Shown: piece after piece, positions 17,541 through 26,531 of the stretch
Layout of the letters: each line of letters begins with the position of its first letter
Position numbering within the stretch: the stretch's first letter is position 1
Origin: Alcanivorax limicola
GTDB taxonomy: Bacteria > Pseudomonadota > Gammaproteobacteria > Pseudomonadales > Alcanivoracaceae
DNA length: 64,000 bases
Reading direction: 5' to 3'
Assembly: GCF_019931215.1 (NCBI RefSeq)
Contig: NZ_JAIOUB010000003.1
Span: forward strand, 186,001 to 250,000
The notes under the pieces: generated by a model
Seen by the model: the letters and a program-made list of their open reading frames with translations, nothing else
Database searches by the model: none
Told to the model about the DNA's origin: nothing
Program-made: the position numbers and the translations under genes

Positions 17541-18856
17541 TGGCTATCGTAAAGGGTCTCGTTAACTGGGTGGACGCGCGTCTGCCGGTGGTCGAAGCGT
17601 TTCGCAAGCATATGTCCGAGTACTATGCGCCGAAAAACTTCAACTTCTGGTACTACTTCGGTGTTTTCTCTCTGGTGGTGCTGGTCAACCAGCTGCTCAC
17701 CGGTATCTGGCTGACCATGTTCTATTCCCCCACGGATGCCTTTGCATCGGTGGAGTACATCATGCGTGATGTGCAATTCGGCTGGCTGATTCGCTACATG
17801 CACGCCGTAGGCGCCTCGGCCTTCTTCGCGGTGGTCTATCTGCACATGTTCCGCGGTCTGCTGTATGGCTCCTACAAGCCGCCGCGTGAGCTGGTGTGGA
17901 TCTTCGGCATGATGATCTACCTGGCACTGATGGCAGAAGGCTTCCTGGGTTATGTGCTGCCCTGGGGCAACATGTCCTACTGGGGTGCGCAGGTGATCAT
18001 CTCGCTGGCGGAAGCGATTCCGTTCCAGATCATCCCGTTTGTGGATGGTGCGCAATCAGCCGCCATGGGTGAAGCGCTGACCACCTGGGTGCGTGGTGAC
18101 TATCTGCTCTCCGACGCCACAGTGAACAAGTTCTTCGCGCTGCACGTTGTGGCCATTCCGCTGGTGCTGGTTGCACTGGTGGTGCTGCACATCCTGGCGC
18201 TCCACGAAGTGGGGTCCAACAACCCGGATGGCGTGGAGATCAAGAAGCACAAGGACGAGAACGGCATTCCCAAAGATGGCATCCCGTTCCACCCTTACTA
18301 CACCGTGAAGGATCTGGCGGGCATCGTAGTGTTCCTGATGGTCTTCGCCGTGGTGGTGTTCTTCTTCCCGGAGGGCGGCGGCTACTTCATCGAGCGTCCG
18401 AACTTCGAGCCTGCAAACCCGCTGGCGACGCCTGACCATATTGCGCCGGTCTGGTACTACGGCCCTTACTACGCCATGTTGCGTGCTACCACCTTCAGCA
18501 TCCTGCTGGACGCCAAGTCCTGGGGCCTGATTGTGATGGGCGGTGCTATCGCTATCCTGTTTGTGGTGCCGTGGCTGGACCGTCATCCGGTCAAGTCGAT
18601 CCGCTACAAGGGTATGTTCAGCAAAGTGACGCTGATGCTGTTTGCCTTTGTCTTCGTGGTGCTGGGCTACTTTGGCACCCAGCCGGATCAGGTGGCCTTC
18701 TCCATGCCGTTCATGGAAGGTGGGGATGTGACTTACACCCATCTGGCTGGCCTGGGTACGGTCTACTACTTCTTCTTTTTCCTGTTCGTCCTGCCGTTCG
18801 GGCACCGCTTCGAGAAATCCAAGCCGGTACCTGACCGTGTGACCGGAGGCCACTGA
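17540..18856 (+). CDS. petB: Cytochrome b of the bc1 complex
   Basis: 438 residues, eight predicted transmembrane helices. Haem ligands: His88/His102 (13 residues between) in helix B and His202/His217 (14 between) in helix D. The Qo loop reads PVWY (303-306) in place of the common PEWY, so the Qo glutamate is a valine. It forms the quinol oxidation and quinone reduction sites of complex III in the inner membrane. Overlaps petC by 1 nt (TGATG). Sequence otherwise complete, so the substitutions look like lineage variants, not damage. Confidence 0.97.
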   Translation: MAIVKGLVNWVDARLPVVEAFRKHMSEYYAPKNFNFWYYFGVFSLVVLVNQLLTGIWLTMFYSPTDAFASVEYIMRDVQFGWLIRYMHAVGASAFFAVVYLHMFRGLLYGSYKPPRELVWIFGMMIYLALMAEGFLGYVLPWGNMSYWGAQVIISLAEAIPFQIIPFVDGAQSAAMGEALTTWVRGDYLLSDATVNKFFALHVVAIPLVLVALVVLHILALHEVGSNNPDGVEIKKHKDENGIPKDGIPFHPYYTVKDLAGIVVFLMVFAVVVFFFPEGGGYFIERPNFEPANPLATPDHIAPVWYYGPYYAMLRATTFSILLDAKSWGLIVMGGAIAILFVVPWLDRHPVKSIRYKGMFSKVTLMLFAFVFVVLGYFGTQPDQVAFSMPFMEGGDVTYTHLAGLGTVYYFFFFLFVLPFGHRFEKSKPVPDRVTGGH

Positions 18857-19509
18857 TGAAAAAGCTTGCTGTTGTGCTACTCAGCTGTCTTCCAATGCTG
18901 GCCATGGCGGCCGGTGGTTACAATGAGCACGTCGAGCGTGCGCCGGTCAATCTGAAGGACAAGGCGTCCATGCAGCGCGGTGCGCAGCTGTTCATGAACT
19001 ACTGCATGGGCTGCCATTCGCTGGAATACGAGCGTTACGTGCGTGTGGGCACCGGTCTCAACATTCCGGAAGAGCTGGTGTTGAAGCACCTGAACTTCAC
19101 CAGCGACCGGATTGGTGACACCATGCAGATCGCGATGCCGAAAGACGAGGCGGCGGCCTGGTTCGGTGCAGCACCGCCGGATCTGACCAACACCGCACGT
19201 CTGCGCACGCCAGACTGGGTTTATTCTTACCTCATCAACTTCTATGAGGATGAAGAGCAGCCTTACGGATACAACAACAGAGTGTTCGAGAATGTGGGCA
19301 TGCCCCACGTGATGGCCGCTGTTGAAGAAGAGCTGGGCGAGCAGGAATTCCGTCGCGCCATGCTTGATATCACCAACTTCCTCACCTACGTAGGTGAGCC
19401 GGTGCGCGTCCAGGCTGAGCGCATTGGTGTGTATGTGCTGGCGTTCCTGTTTCTGTTGTGGATTCCGGCCTACCTGCTGAAGAAGGAATACTGGAAAGAC
19501 GTGGAGTAA
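18856..19509 (+). CDS. petC: Cytochrome c1
   Basis: 217 residues. Cleavable signal peptide (1-18, ending AMA-AGG), one haem site CMGCH (about 51-55), the axial Met in NVGMPHVMA, and a C-terminal anchor helix (about 190-207, VYVLAFLFLLWIPAYLL) followed by KKEYWKDVE. It accepts electrons from the Rieske protein and passes them to soluble cytochrome c. Last gene of petABC, followed by a terminator hairpin. Confidence 0.97.
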   Translation: MKKLAVVLLSCLPMLAMAAGGYNEHVERAPVNLKDKASMQRGAQLFMNYCMGCHSLEYERYVRVGTGLNIPEELVLKHLNFTSDRIGDTMQIAMPKDEAAAWFGAAPPDLTNTARLRTPDWVYSYLINFYEDEEQPYGYNNRVFENVGMPHVMAAVEEELGEQEFRRAMLDITNFLTYVGEPVRVQAERIGVYVLAFLFLLWIPAYLLKKEYWKDVE

Positions 19510-19532
19510 TATCCCCGATTTTCAGCGCCGAA

Positions 19533-19566
19533 CAGGGTAGCCGTATTGCGGCTGCCCTGTTTCTGT
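19533..19566 (+). terminator. Terminator of petABC
   Basis: CAGGGTAGCCG (19533-19543) pairs with CGGCTGCCCTG (19549-19559) through one T-G wobble, 5-nt loop, followed by TTTCTGT. Confidence 0.8.
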
Positions 19567-19609
19567 CTGTACCTTTACTGTCTGCACAAGCCGCGGGAGA
19601 TGACATACC

Positions 19610-20248
19610 ATGGGCGTTGTGACCAAACGTTCTTCGATGACCTTTTTTTCCAGTCCGAAGGATCATTACAGCCATCGCGTGCGTATCGTGCTGGCGGAAA
19701 AAGGGGTGACCGTCGATATCGTTGATGTGGACGATAACGACAAGCCGGAAGATCTGGCGTCACTGAATCCCTACAACGAAGTGCCGACACTGGTGGATCG
19801 TGAACTGACGCTGTTCCAGTCCAATGTCATCATGGAATACCTTGATGAGCGCTTCCCGCATCCGCCCCTGTTGCCGGTCTACCCGGTAGCCCGTGCGCAC
19901 AGCCGTTTGCTGATCCATCGCATCGAGCGCGACTGGTGCGGGCATGTGGATGCGATTCTGGCCGGCACCGAGAAAGAAGCCGAACTGAACAAGCGCCGCA
20001 AGGCCCTGCGTGACGGATTGACCAGCATCGCACCGGTGTTTGCGGAAAAGCCGTTCTTCATGAATGAAGAGTTCACGCTGGTGGATTGCACCATTGTGCC
20101 GATCCTGTGGCGCCTGAATCATCTGGGTGTCGAGTTGCCGGGCAAGCAGTGCAAGCCGCTGATTGATTATGCCGAACGCATCTTCAATCGTGACAGCTTC
20201 CAGGCCAGCCTGTCCGAACAGGAACGGGAAATCCGCAATCCGCTGTAA
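19610..20248 (+). CDS. sspA: Stringent starvation protein A
   Basis: 212 residues with glutathione-S-transferase fold: thioredoxin-like N-terminus ([24 protein letters not shown], quoted in part, to about residue 90, including [11 protein letters not shown]) and helical C-terminus. SspA binds RNA polymerase rather than acting as a transferase and promotes stress, acid-resistance and virulence gene expression in relatives. The start aligns with E. coli SspA. sspB follows 31 nt later, the conserved pair. Confidence 0.94.
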   Translation: MGVVTKRSSMTFFSSPKDHYSHRVRIVLAEKGVTVDIVDVDDNDKPEDLASLNPYNEVPTLVDRELTLFQSNVIMEYLDERFPHPPLLPVYPVARAHSRLLIHRIERDWCGHVDAILAGTEKEAELNKRRKALRDGLTSIAPVFAEKPFFMNEEFTLVDCTIVPILWRLNHLGVELPGKQCKPLIDYAERIFNRDSFQASLSEQEREIRNPL

Positions 20249-20279
20249 GGGCTCGCCCTGAGCAGAGAAAGGAGTTGAT

Positions 20280-20726
20280 GTGCCAGAGATGACGCCGAAC
20301 CGGCCCTATCTGATTCGGGCCGTGTACGAGTGGATCTGTGATAACGGATTGACGACACATCTGCTGGTGGATGCGAACTACCCCGGGGTGACTGTGCCCC
20401 GGGAGTTCGTCAACGACGGTCAGATCATCCTGAACATCACGCCTTCGGCAGTCCAGCATATTGATGCCGGCAACGAAGCCATCACGTTTTCTGCCCGCTT
20501 TGGCGGGCGGGCCATGAATATCTTCGTGCCTGTTGAAGCCGTGCTTGCCGTGTTTGCGCGGGAGAACGGCGAGGGCATGGCGTTTGAGCCCACCCTGCAG
20601 CCACCTGAGCCAACGCCACCAGACACTTCACCAGACAGCCCTTCTGACAATGCGTCAGACAGTGCTTCCAATAGCTCCCGGGGCAGCGCCAAAAGCAGCC
20701 GCCCGACGCTCAAGGTCGTCAAATAG
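20280..20726 (+). CDS. sspB: ClpXP adaptor SspB
   Basis: 148 residues from a GTG start at 20280, chosen because AAAGGAG lies 5 nt before it; an ATG at 20289 is the alternative. N-terminal dimeric tag-binding domain (RPYLIRAVYEWICDNGLTTH to about residue 105), then a ~40-residue Pro/Ser/Asp-rich linker and the C-terminal TLKVVK, which matches the ClpX-docking XB motif. SspB tethers ssrA-tagged proteins to ClpXP. Linker is low in complexity and probably disordered. Confidence 0.95.
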   Translation: MPEMTPNRPYLIRAVYEWICDNGLTTHLLVDANYPGVTVPREFVNDGQIILNITPSAVQHIDAGNEAITFSARFGGRAMNIFVPVEAVLAVFARENGEGMAFEPTLQPPEPTPPDTSPDSPSDNASDSASNSSRGSAKSSRPTLKVVK

Positions 20727-20747
20727 GCGGCTGATCCGGCGATTGAG

Positions 20748-21340
20748 TCAGGGCGTTTCGATATATTCGATGATCTTGACGATTTTCTGCGTGCCGTAGA
20801 CTTTCTGTGCCTGCGCGACCGCCGCGTCCGCCTCTGCGCGGGTCAACAACCCCATCAGATAAATCACGCCATTGGCGGTGATCACCTTGGTGCGCCGTCC
20901 CGGCGCATCGCCATCAAACAGCAAGCGGGTTTTGGTCTTGGTGGTAATCCAGGTGTCGCTGGTGCGTGACAGCCAGGAACGATTGGCGCTGACCTGCAGT
21001 TCGTTGTGCACATTGCGGACATGGCGAATGCGGCCGGCAATATCGCTGGCGCGGGTTTTCAGTGCGGCATCCGGCACCTGGCCCACCAGTAATACATTGC
21101 CATTGAAGCTGATCACTTTCATCGGCGCCTGACGAAAACGCTCGTCAGCGCGATACAAATTGATGCGTGTCTTGCGCGCGATGCTGCGATCTTCCACCCG
21201 CGCACCGGAGGTGCGTTTGCCGTGGTTCTGGTCCACCGGCTCATCGGAGAAACTGGCCACCATACGTGCGCAGCCGGTGGTTGCCGGCACGACAGAGATG
21301 ATCAAGGCTGCACACAGCAGCGCTTTCAGATAGCGGACCA

Positions 21341-21341
<1 letters not shown>
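20748..21341 (-). CDS. dolP: Dual-BON-domain outer-membrane lipoprotein, DolP-like
   Basis: 197 residues. Lipoprotein signal with lipobox ATTGC (Cys24), then two BON domains (about 45-115 and 120-190; each has the VLLVGQV / VIYLMGLL core strand). DolP (YraP) is an outer-membrane lipoprotein that binds anionic phospholipids at the division site and supports envelope integrity and BAM function. It overlaps the diaA stop by 1 nt, and the diaA-yraN-lpoA context matches E. coli. Confidence 0.92.
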
Positions 21342-21979
<638 letters not shown>

Positions 21980-22005
21980 TCACCTGTCAGAAATCATTTA
22001 CTGTG

Positions 22006-22389
22006 CTATTCAGCGTAGAAGGCGCCCGTCACCCAGTCGAAGTGAAAGCCCTCGCCGTCCGGCGCCATGCCCAGCACATCGAAGCGGCAGTCCATATCGT
22101 GGCATGACGGATAGCGCGCCAGATAATAGCGCGCGGCATGGATCAGCCGCCGCTGCTTGCGCGGTGTGACTGACGCCAGCGCGCCGCCGTATTCGCCGGA
22201 GCCCCGCAGTCGCACCTCGACAAAGATCAGCGTATTGCCGGTGCGCATGATGAGGTCGATCTCACCCTGCCGGCAATGAAAATTGCGCTGCACAGTGCGT
22301 AGGCCCTGTTGTTGCAGCCAGCGTTCCGCTGCCCGCTCTGCGGCGCTTCCCTGCTGCCGCCGGTTGAGATATTGCGTCACGCGTTCCAT
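22006..22389 (-). CDS. yraN: YraN/UPF0102 family, endonuclease-like fold
   Basis: 127 residues. Restriction-endonuclease-like core: GSAAERAAERWLQQQGL, NFHCRQGEIDLIM (with the E-x-D-L acid pair), TLIFVEVRLRGS (E-V-R where K is common) and KQRRLIHAARYYL. The family is conserved beside rsmI and lpoA; its cellular role is not established. It lies 42 nt after lpoA on the same strand and before diaA. Confidence 0.92.
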   Translation of the reverse strand: MERVTQYLNRRQQGSAAERAAERWLQQQGLRTVQRNFHCRQGEIDLIMRTGNTLIFVEVRLRGSGEYGGALASVTPRKQRRLIHAARYYLARYPSCHDMDCRFDVLGMAPDGEGFHFDWVTGAFYAE

Positions 22390-22431
22390 GCGTTCGTTCC
22401 CTGAAAATGGGCGCCTTGTTGAAAAAAGTGT

Positions 22432-24285
22432 TCAGTTACCCTGGCGCGGCAGCGCACGCTGTTGCTGTACCACCGGCAGGCGCTGTGGCGTGCCGCGGCG
22501 GAAGTGCGCCCAGTCCAGGCGCCGTTCCACCCGGTTGTCGTCGGTCAGGCTCAACGCACCGGTGGCACCGGGCATGCTGCTGCCCGGCGCCGAGCGCAGC
22601 AGCGCCAGGCGCGCTTGCAGTCGATAGGCATCCACGCCCATGGCAAACAGACGCTCATAACGGCCGTGGCCTTGTGGCCAGGCCTGCGCCGCCGCAGCGT
22701 GGAGCGTGGAGTCCCGGTCCAGCAGCCAGGGCAGATCGACAAAGCGGATGCCATTGAGGTCATTGTCGCGGTCCGGCTCCGGCTGGCCGCTGTAAATATT
22801 GGAGATACTGTAGACCGGCAGATTGCCAGCGTAGTGGAAATTCAGTGCCGGTTTCAGCTGGCGCCCCTGGGCCGGATTGGCGGCCATGAAGAGAAAGTCC
22901 AGATCCTGGCGCCGACGCGGTTCGAACTCCAGACTGCTTGGCGCATAGCGGCGCAGCGACCGGGCGCGCGCTTCGCTCTGGCCGAGGGAGAGCATGCCCT
23001 TTACTGTTTCGCTGGCGTTGTCGTCGTAGGTGGCCTCGGTGCTGATCACGCCGCCCAGGCGTTGCCATTCGGTAATGAAGGCGCCCGCCACGCGCTGGCC
23101 CCAGTCGGTGCGCGGATAGAGCACACCGGCAAGTCGCGCGCCTTCCTCGTAGGCCTGCCGGGCGACTTGTCGTGCTTCGTCTTCCGGCGCCAGACCGAAT
23201 TGATACAGCTGCTCTGCCAATGGCGGTTGGTCGGTATAGTTCAGTGTGAGTGTGGTGACCGGCAACTGGGCTACTTCGGCAAGCTGCTCGGCCTTGTCCC
23301 GCTCCAGCGGGCCAATGATGAAGTCTGCGCCTTCTACCAGCGCCTGGTTGTACAGGGTGGCGACATCCTCGTGCTGGCTGTCGATGAAGCGCAGCTCCGG
23401 CACCGGATGGCCTTGCTCCAGGGCGCTGTAGTAGGCGGTCAGCATGCCGTCGCGAATGGCTTGCGCGGCGTCAGCCAAAGGCCCGTTGAAAGGCAACAGT
23501 ACAGCGACGCGCCGCGGTCTTTCCCTGACGGCTTGCTGCAGTGCCTGCACCATCTGCGGCTTGTCGAGGGCTGCCGGGTGGCTGAACCATTGCCGCTCCC
23601 AGTCTTCCAGTGCGGCCACCTGGCTGTCGAGATCGGCCATCGGGTCGCGATACAGTTGCGCCAACTCGGCCCAGCCCCGCAGGTCTTCCTGGCTGTCACT
23701 GACGAGGATTTCCAGTTCGTTGCGCGGCAGGTGCATCAGCAGCGCCCAGATCATCTGGCGGTTGTAGTGCTGCGCGTCGCGCTCCAGTTGTGCGTCCATG
23801 GCGACACGTCCGCGCAGGCTGCCGCTCAGATCACCCTGCAGTGCCAGTGCATCGGAGCGCAGCAGCAGATACCGGTTCTGCAGTGCCAGTGGTGCTTCAT
23901 TGGCCAGCCGCTCGGCTTGCAGTGTCTCGTCGTCCAGCAGCGCCAGCGCCCCATCGGCGTCCTGACGCGTCAGCCGCACCCGGGCGCTGAGCAGGATCCA
24001 TTCCAGTCGCTGATCGCCTTGCAGGCGTCGCACGTCGATATTCTCGAGCAGGACGTCAGCGTCCTGGACGCGCTCTGCGGTGAGATACTCTTCTGCCCAG
24101 ACCAGTGCCTGCGCGTTGCGGTCGGCGGCGCGCATCTCCTGCAGCGCATTGAGGGCACTGTCCAGACGCTCCGGTGCCGTGGCGGGCGCTGGCGGCTGGC
24201 TGGAGGATGTCGCCGGCGTGGTGGTGCAGGCGCTGACACAGCACAACACCAGCAGGCTCAGGCAGAAACGTTGGAAGAAGGGCAT
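22432..24285 (-). CDS. lpoA: LpoA, lipoprotein activator of PBP1A
   Basis: 617 residues from the ATG at 24285, which begins a lipoprotein signal (MPFFQRFCLSLLVLCCVSAC) with lipidated Cys20; a start 22 codons earlier would bury the signal. After a Pro/Ser linker come a TPR-like helical region (about 45-270) and a periplasmic-binding-protein-like domain (about 275-600: RRVAVLLPFNGPLADAAQAIRDGM, ADFIIGPLERDKAEQLAE, FLFMAANPAQGRQLKP). It reaches from the outer membrane through the wall to stimulate PBP1A. The rsmI-lpoA-yraN-diaA-dolP order is conserved. Confidence 0.94.
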   Translation of the reverse strand: MPFFQRFCLSLLVLCCVSACTTTPATSSSQPPAPATAPERLDSALNALQEMRAADRNAQALVWAEEYLTAERVQDADVLLENIDVRRLQGDQRLEWILLSARVRLTRQDADGALALLDDETLQAERLANEAPLALQNRYLLLRSDALALQGDLSGSLRGRVAMDAQLERDAQHYNRQMIWALLMHLPRNELEILVSDSQEDLRGWAELAQLYRDPMADLDSQVAALEDWERQWFSHPAALDKPQMVQALQQAVRERPRRVAVLLPFNGPLADAAQAIRDGMLTAYYSALEQGHPVPELRFIDSQHEDVATLYNQALVEGADFIIGPLERDKAEQLAEVAQLPVTTLTLNYTDQPPLAEQLYQFGLAPEDEARQVARQAYEEGARLAGVLYPRTDWGQRVAGAFITEWQRLGGVISTEATYDDNASETVKGMLSLGQSEARARSLRRYAPSSLEFEPRRRQDLDFLFMAANPAQGRQLKPALNFHYAGNLPVYSISNIYSGQPEPDRDNDLNGIRFVDLPWLLDRDSTLHAAAAQAWPQGHGRYERLFAMGVDAYRLQARLALLRSAPGSSMPGATGALSLTDDNRVERRLDWAHFRRGTPQRLPVVQQQRALPRQGN

Positions 24286-24309
24286 GATCACCTGCGGTCG
24301 AATTGTTGA

Positions 24310-24338
24310 GACGAAGCGACTATTGTATGCGCTTCGTC
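24310..24338. promoter_or_regulatory. Perfect inverted repeat between lpoA and rsmI
   Basis: GACGAAGCG (24310-24318) and CGCTTCGTC (24330-24338), 9 bp each, separated by 11 nt (ACTATTGTATG). It occupies the centre of a divergent intergenic region of 78 nt; spacing fits either a dimeric-repressor operator or an RNA hairpin in the 5' leaders. No T-run follows. Confidence 0.5.
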
Positions 24339-24363
24339 TATAGCCCTCCACAGAGGTTCCCGA

Positions 24364-25188
24364 ATGACCGGTACTTTATACATTGTCAGTACGCCGATTG
24401 GTCATCTCGGGGACATTACCCGTCGCGCATTACAGGTCCTCGGTGAGGTGGATGTGGTCGCTGCGGAGGACACGCGTCGCAGTGGCCAGCTTCTGGATGC
24501 GCTGGATATCCGTGCGCGGCTGGTGAGCTGTCACGACCACAATGAGACGGAGCGCAGCCCGAAGCTGGTGGCACAGTTGCTGGCAGGGCAGTCCGTGGCG
24601 CTGATTTCCGATGCGGGCACACCGCTGGTGAGCGATCCGGGCTATCGGCTGGTGCGCGCTTGCCAGGAGGCGGGCATCACCGTGGTGCCGATCCCGGGCG
24701 CCAGTGCTGTGCTGGCCGCGCTGGCGGTGGCCGGGTTACCGACGGACCGCTTTGTGTTTGAAGGCTTCCTGCCCAGCAAGGGCGGGCCGCGGGCGCAGGC
24801 GTTGCAGCGCATTCTGGCCAACAGCGCCACCTCGGTGCTGTTCGAGGCGCCGCATCGGGTGCTGGCACTGCTGGAAAGCCTGGTGGCGGCGGGCGCGGCC
24901 GAGCGCGAGATAGCGCTGTGCCGTGAGTTGACCAAGAAATTCGAAACTGTGCGCCGGGCAACGGTGGCGGAGTTGCTGGCCTGGGTTGCCGCCGACAGCG
25001 ATCAGCAGCGCGGCGAGATCGTGCTGGTGCTGGCGGGTGCCGATGACAGTGCCCGCGAGAACGCCGAATTGCTGCCCCTGGCCAAAGCGCTGCTTGAGGA
25101 ACTGCCGGCCTCTCGTGCGGCCCGCGTGCTGGCCGCCGTGACGCCGCGCAAACGCCAGGAGCTGTACGCCTGGCTGGAAACGCTATAG
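24364..25188 (+). CDS. rsmI: 16S rRNA 2'-O-ribose C1402 methyltransferase
   Basis: 274 residues, tetrapyrrole-methylase-like SAM-dependent fold. Motifs: TLYIVSTPIGHLGDITRRA, VVAAEDTRRSGQLL, LISDAGTPLVSDPGYRLV and PIPGASAVLAAL. It methylates the ribose of C1402 in the decoding centre together with RsmH, encoded 1.3 kb further on. Divergent from lpoA, as in E. coli. Confidence 0.96.
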   Translation: MTGTLYIVSTPIGHLGDITRRALQVLGEVDVVAAEDTRRSGQLLDALDIRARLVSCHDHNETERSPKLVAQLLAGQSVALISDAGTPLVSDPGYRLVRACQEAGITVVPIPGASAVLAALAVAGLPTDRFVFEGFLPSKGGPRAQALQRILANSATSVLFEAPHRVLALLESLVAAGAAEREIALCRELTKKFETVRRATVAELLAWVAADSDQQRGEIVLVLAGADDSARENAELLPLAKALLEELPASRAARVLAAVTPRKRQELYAWLETL

Positions 25189-25208
25189 CCGCCAGCCGGG
25201 GCGGGCTG

Positions 25209-25214
25209 TACACT
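25209..25214 (+). promoter_or_regulatory. -10 box of the rnpB promoter
   Basis: TACACT lies 7 nt before the first base of the RNase P RNA, followed by a GC-rich discriminator. The -35 region is poor. It begins 20 nt after the rsmI stop. Confidence 0.5.
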
Positions 25215-25221
25215 CCCGCCC

Positions 25222-25591
25222 GGATCAACCAGACAGTCGCTGGCAATCTCGTATTGCTGGAGGAAAGTCCGGGCTCCACAGGGCAGGGTGCCAGGTAACG
25301 CCTGGGGGCCATACTGGTGACGGTATGGCTACGGCCAGTGCCGCAGAGAATATACCGCCGATGGCCTGTTTCTTCGGAAACGGTGCACAGGTAAGGGTGA
25401 AAAGGTGCGGTAAGAGCGCACCGCGCCGCTGGCAACAGCGGTGGCAGGGTAAACCCCACTCGGAGCAAGACCAAATAGGGATCCGTTGGCGTGGCCCGCG
25501 CTGGATCCGGGTAGGTCGCTAGAGGCCGGCGGCGACGCCGGTCCCAGATGAATGACTGTCCACGACAGAACCCGGCTTATCGGTTGATCCA
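25222..25591 (+). ncRNA. rnpB: RNase P RNA, bacterial type A
   Basis: About 370 nt. The catalytic RNA of RNase P, which matures tRNA 5' ends. Diagnostic pieces: ACCAGACAGTCGC near the 5' end, GGAGGAAAGTCCGGGCTCC (P4/CR-I), GGGTAAACCCCACTCGGAGC, ATAGGGATCCGTTGGCG, the ACAGAACCCGGCTTAT block (CR-V), and terminal helix P1 made by GGATCAACC at the start and GGTTGATCC at the end. The ends were set from P1 pairing, so each may be off by a few bases. Confidence 0.97.
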
Positions 25592-25625
25592 CCTTATTCC
25601 CGGCAGTGCTTTTGATAGCGCGACG

Positions 25626-25660
25626 CACAGCTCCCTGGTCAGGGGAGCTGTGCGGCCTTT
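25626..25660 (+). terminator. Terminator after rnpB
   Basis: CACAGCTCCC (25626-25635) and GGGAGCTGTG (25643-25652) form a perfect 10-bp stem with a 7-nt loop, followed by CGGCCTTTC, a weak T-run. Confidence 0.65.
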
Positions 25661-25881
25661 CAATAGTGGTGTCGTTATTTCTTTTTTGCTTTATTTGTAT
25701 GTTTCATATTCGAAATTGATCTAGCTCTTAATGTAAGTTCTCAGAAGCGCTCGCCACCTCGCTGATTAGCCTGAGAGTCCCATGGCACTGTGCCACCCCC
25801 ACTTGTCTCCACTTCCTGCTCATATGCCCTAACCACCTGATTCGTAAAAGCTTTCTTTTACATTCGGCTACTCACGCCAGC
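25661..25881. other. AT-rich gap between rnpB and the mra promoter
   Basis: No gene is supported. It is clearly more AT-rich than its surroundings. Two small symmetric elements are visible: TGGCACTGTGCCA (25783-25795), and GTAAAAG-CTTT-CTTTTAC (25844-25861). Neither has an assigned function. Confidence 0.5.
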
Positions 25882-25911
25882 TTGACTTTGAATTCGCTGC
25901 GGCCATAGAGT
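25882..25911 (+). promoter_or_regulatory. Pmra, predicted promoter of the mra/dcw cluster
   Basis: TTGACT (25882-25887), 18-nt spacer, TAGAGT (25906-25911). The predicted start near 25918 lies just before the MraZ boxes, the arrangement expected for repression by MraZ. It would leave a leader of about 145 nt before mraZ. Confidence 0.55.
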
Positions 25912-25920
25912 GTCGCAATG

Positions 25921-25945
25921 TGGAGAAAAGTGGGAATTAGTGGGA
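25921..25945 (+). promoter_or_regulatory. MraZ operator: three 10-nt-spaced TGGGA-type repeats
   Basis: TGGAG-AAAAG-TGGGA-ATTAG-TGGGA: three direct repeats with 5-nt spacers, the known MraZ-box pattern, with the first repeat degenerate. MraZ binds such arrays upstream of its own gene and represses the dcw cluster. Confidence 0.85.
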
Positions 25946-26063
25946 TTATCACTGACTAATTCAGGGGCTAAAGGATGGAATCCGGCGGCCTGCACACGGA
26001 CCTCCGGCCAGGCTGCACGCAGGCTCGGCCGGATGGGATGGAACCGACAGCGGGGTAAGCATC

Positions 26064-26513
26064 GTGTTTAGTGGGCGCAGTGCCCTCAATCTGGATGCCA
26101 AAGGGCGTCTTGCGATACCGACCAGGCACCGTGATGAGCTGCAGAGCTCTTGCGGTGGTCGTGTCGTTGTGACGCACCATCCCTATGACGCCTGTCTGGC
26201 GCTCTACCCCGAGCAGCAATGGAATGACGTGGCGCGCCAGGTGGCGAGCCTCAGTGATGCCGATCCCGTGGTGCGCTATCTCAAGCGCCGCTTCCTTGGC
26301 CAGGCCGTTGAGCTGGACATGGATGGCAGCGGTCGCTACCTGATCCCGGTGGAATTGCGAGAGCTTATCGGGTTGGAAAAGCGCGCCATGCTGGTGGGGC
26401 AGATTCACCGCTTCGAAATCTGGAGCGAAACGGCATGGCAAGCCGAGCAGGCGCAATACGACCAGCTCGATCACGCCGCCATGCCGGAAAGCGTTCAGAA
26501 GCTGGCGTTCTGA
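26064..26513 (+). CDS. mraZ: Transcriptional regulator MraZ
   Basis: 149 residues, GTG start. Two AbrB/SpoVT-like swapped-hairpin domains: GRSALNLDAKGRLAIPTRHRD (shortened here to its core, residues 4-24) and MDGSGRYLIPVELREL (about 90-105). It forms rings that bind the TGGGA repeats upstream and represses the mra operon, and is opposed by RsmH in E. coli. First gene of the cluster, 18 nt before rsmH. Confidence 0.97.
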   Translation: MFSGRSALNLDAKGRLAIPTRHRDELQSSCGGRVVVTHHPYDACLALYPEQQWNDVARQVASLSDADPVVRYLKRRFLGQAVELDMDGSGRYLIPVELRELIGLEKRAMLVGQIHRFEIWSETAWQAEQAQYDQLDHAAMPESVQKLAF

Positions 26514-26531
26514 TATCTGTCGAGGCCACGC

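Noticed and set aside
22462-24309. 615-codon open frame opposite lpoA
   Set aside because: Antisense shadow of a high-GC gene; lpoA has a lipobox, family domains and conserved neighbours.
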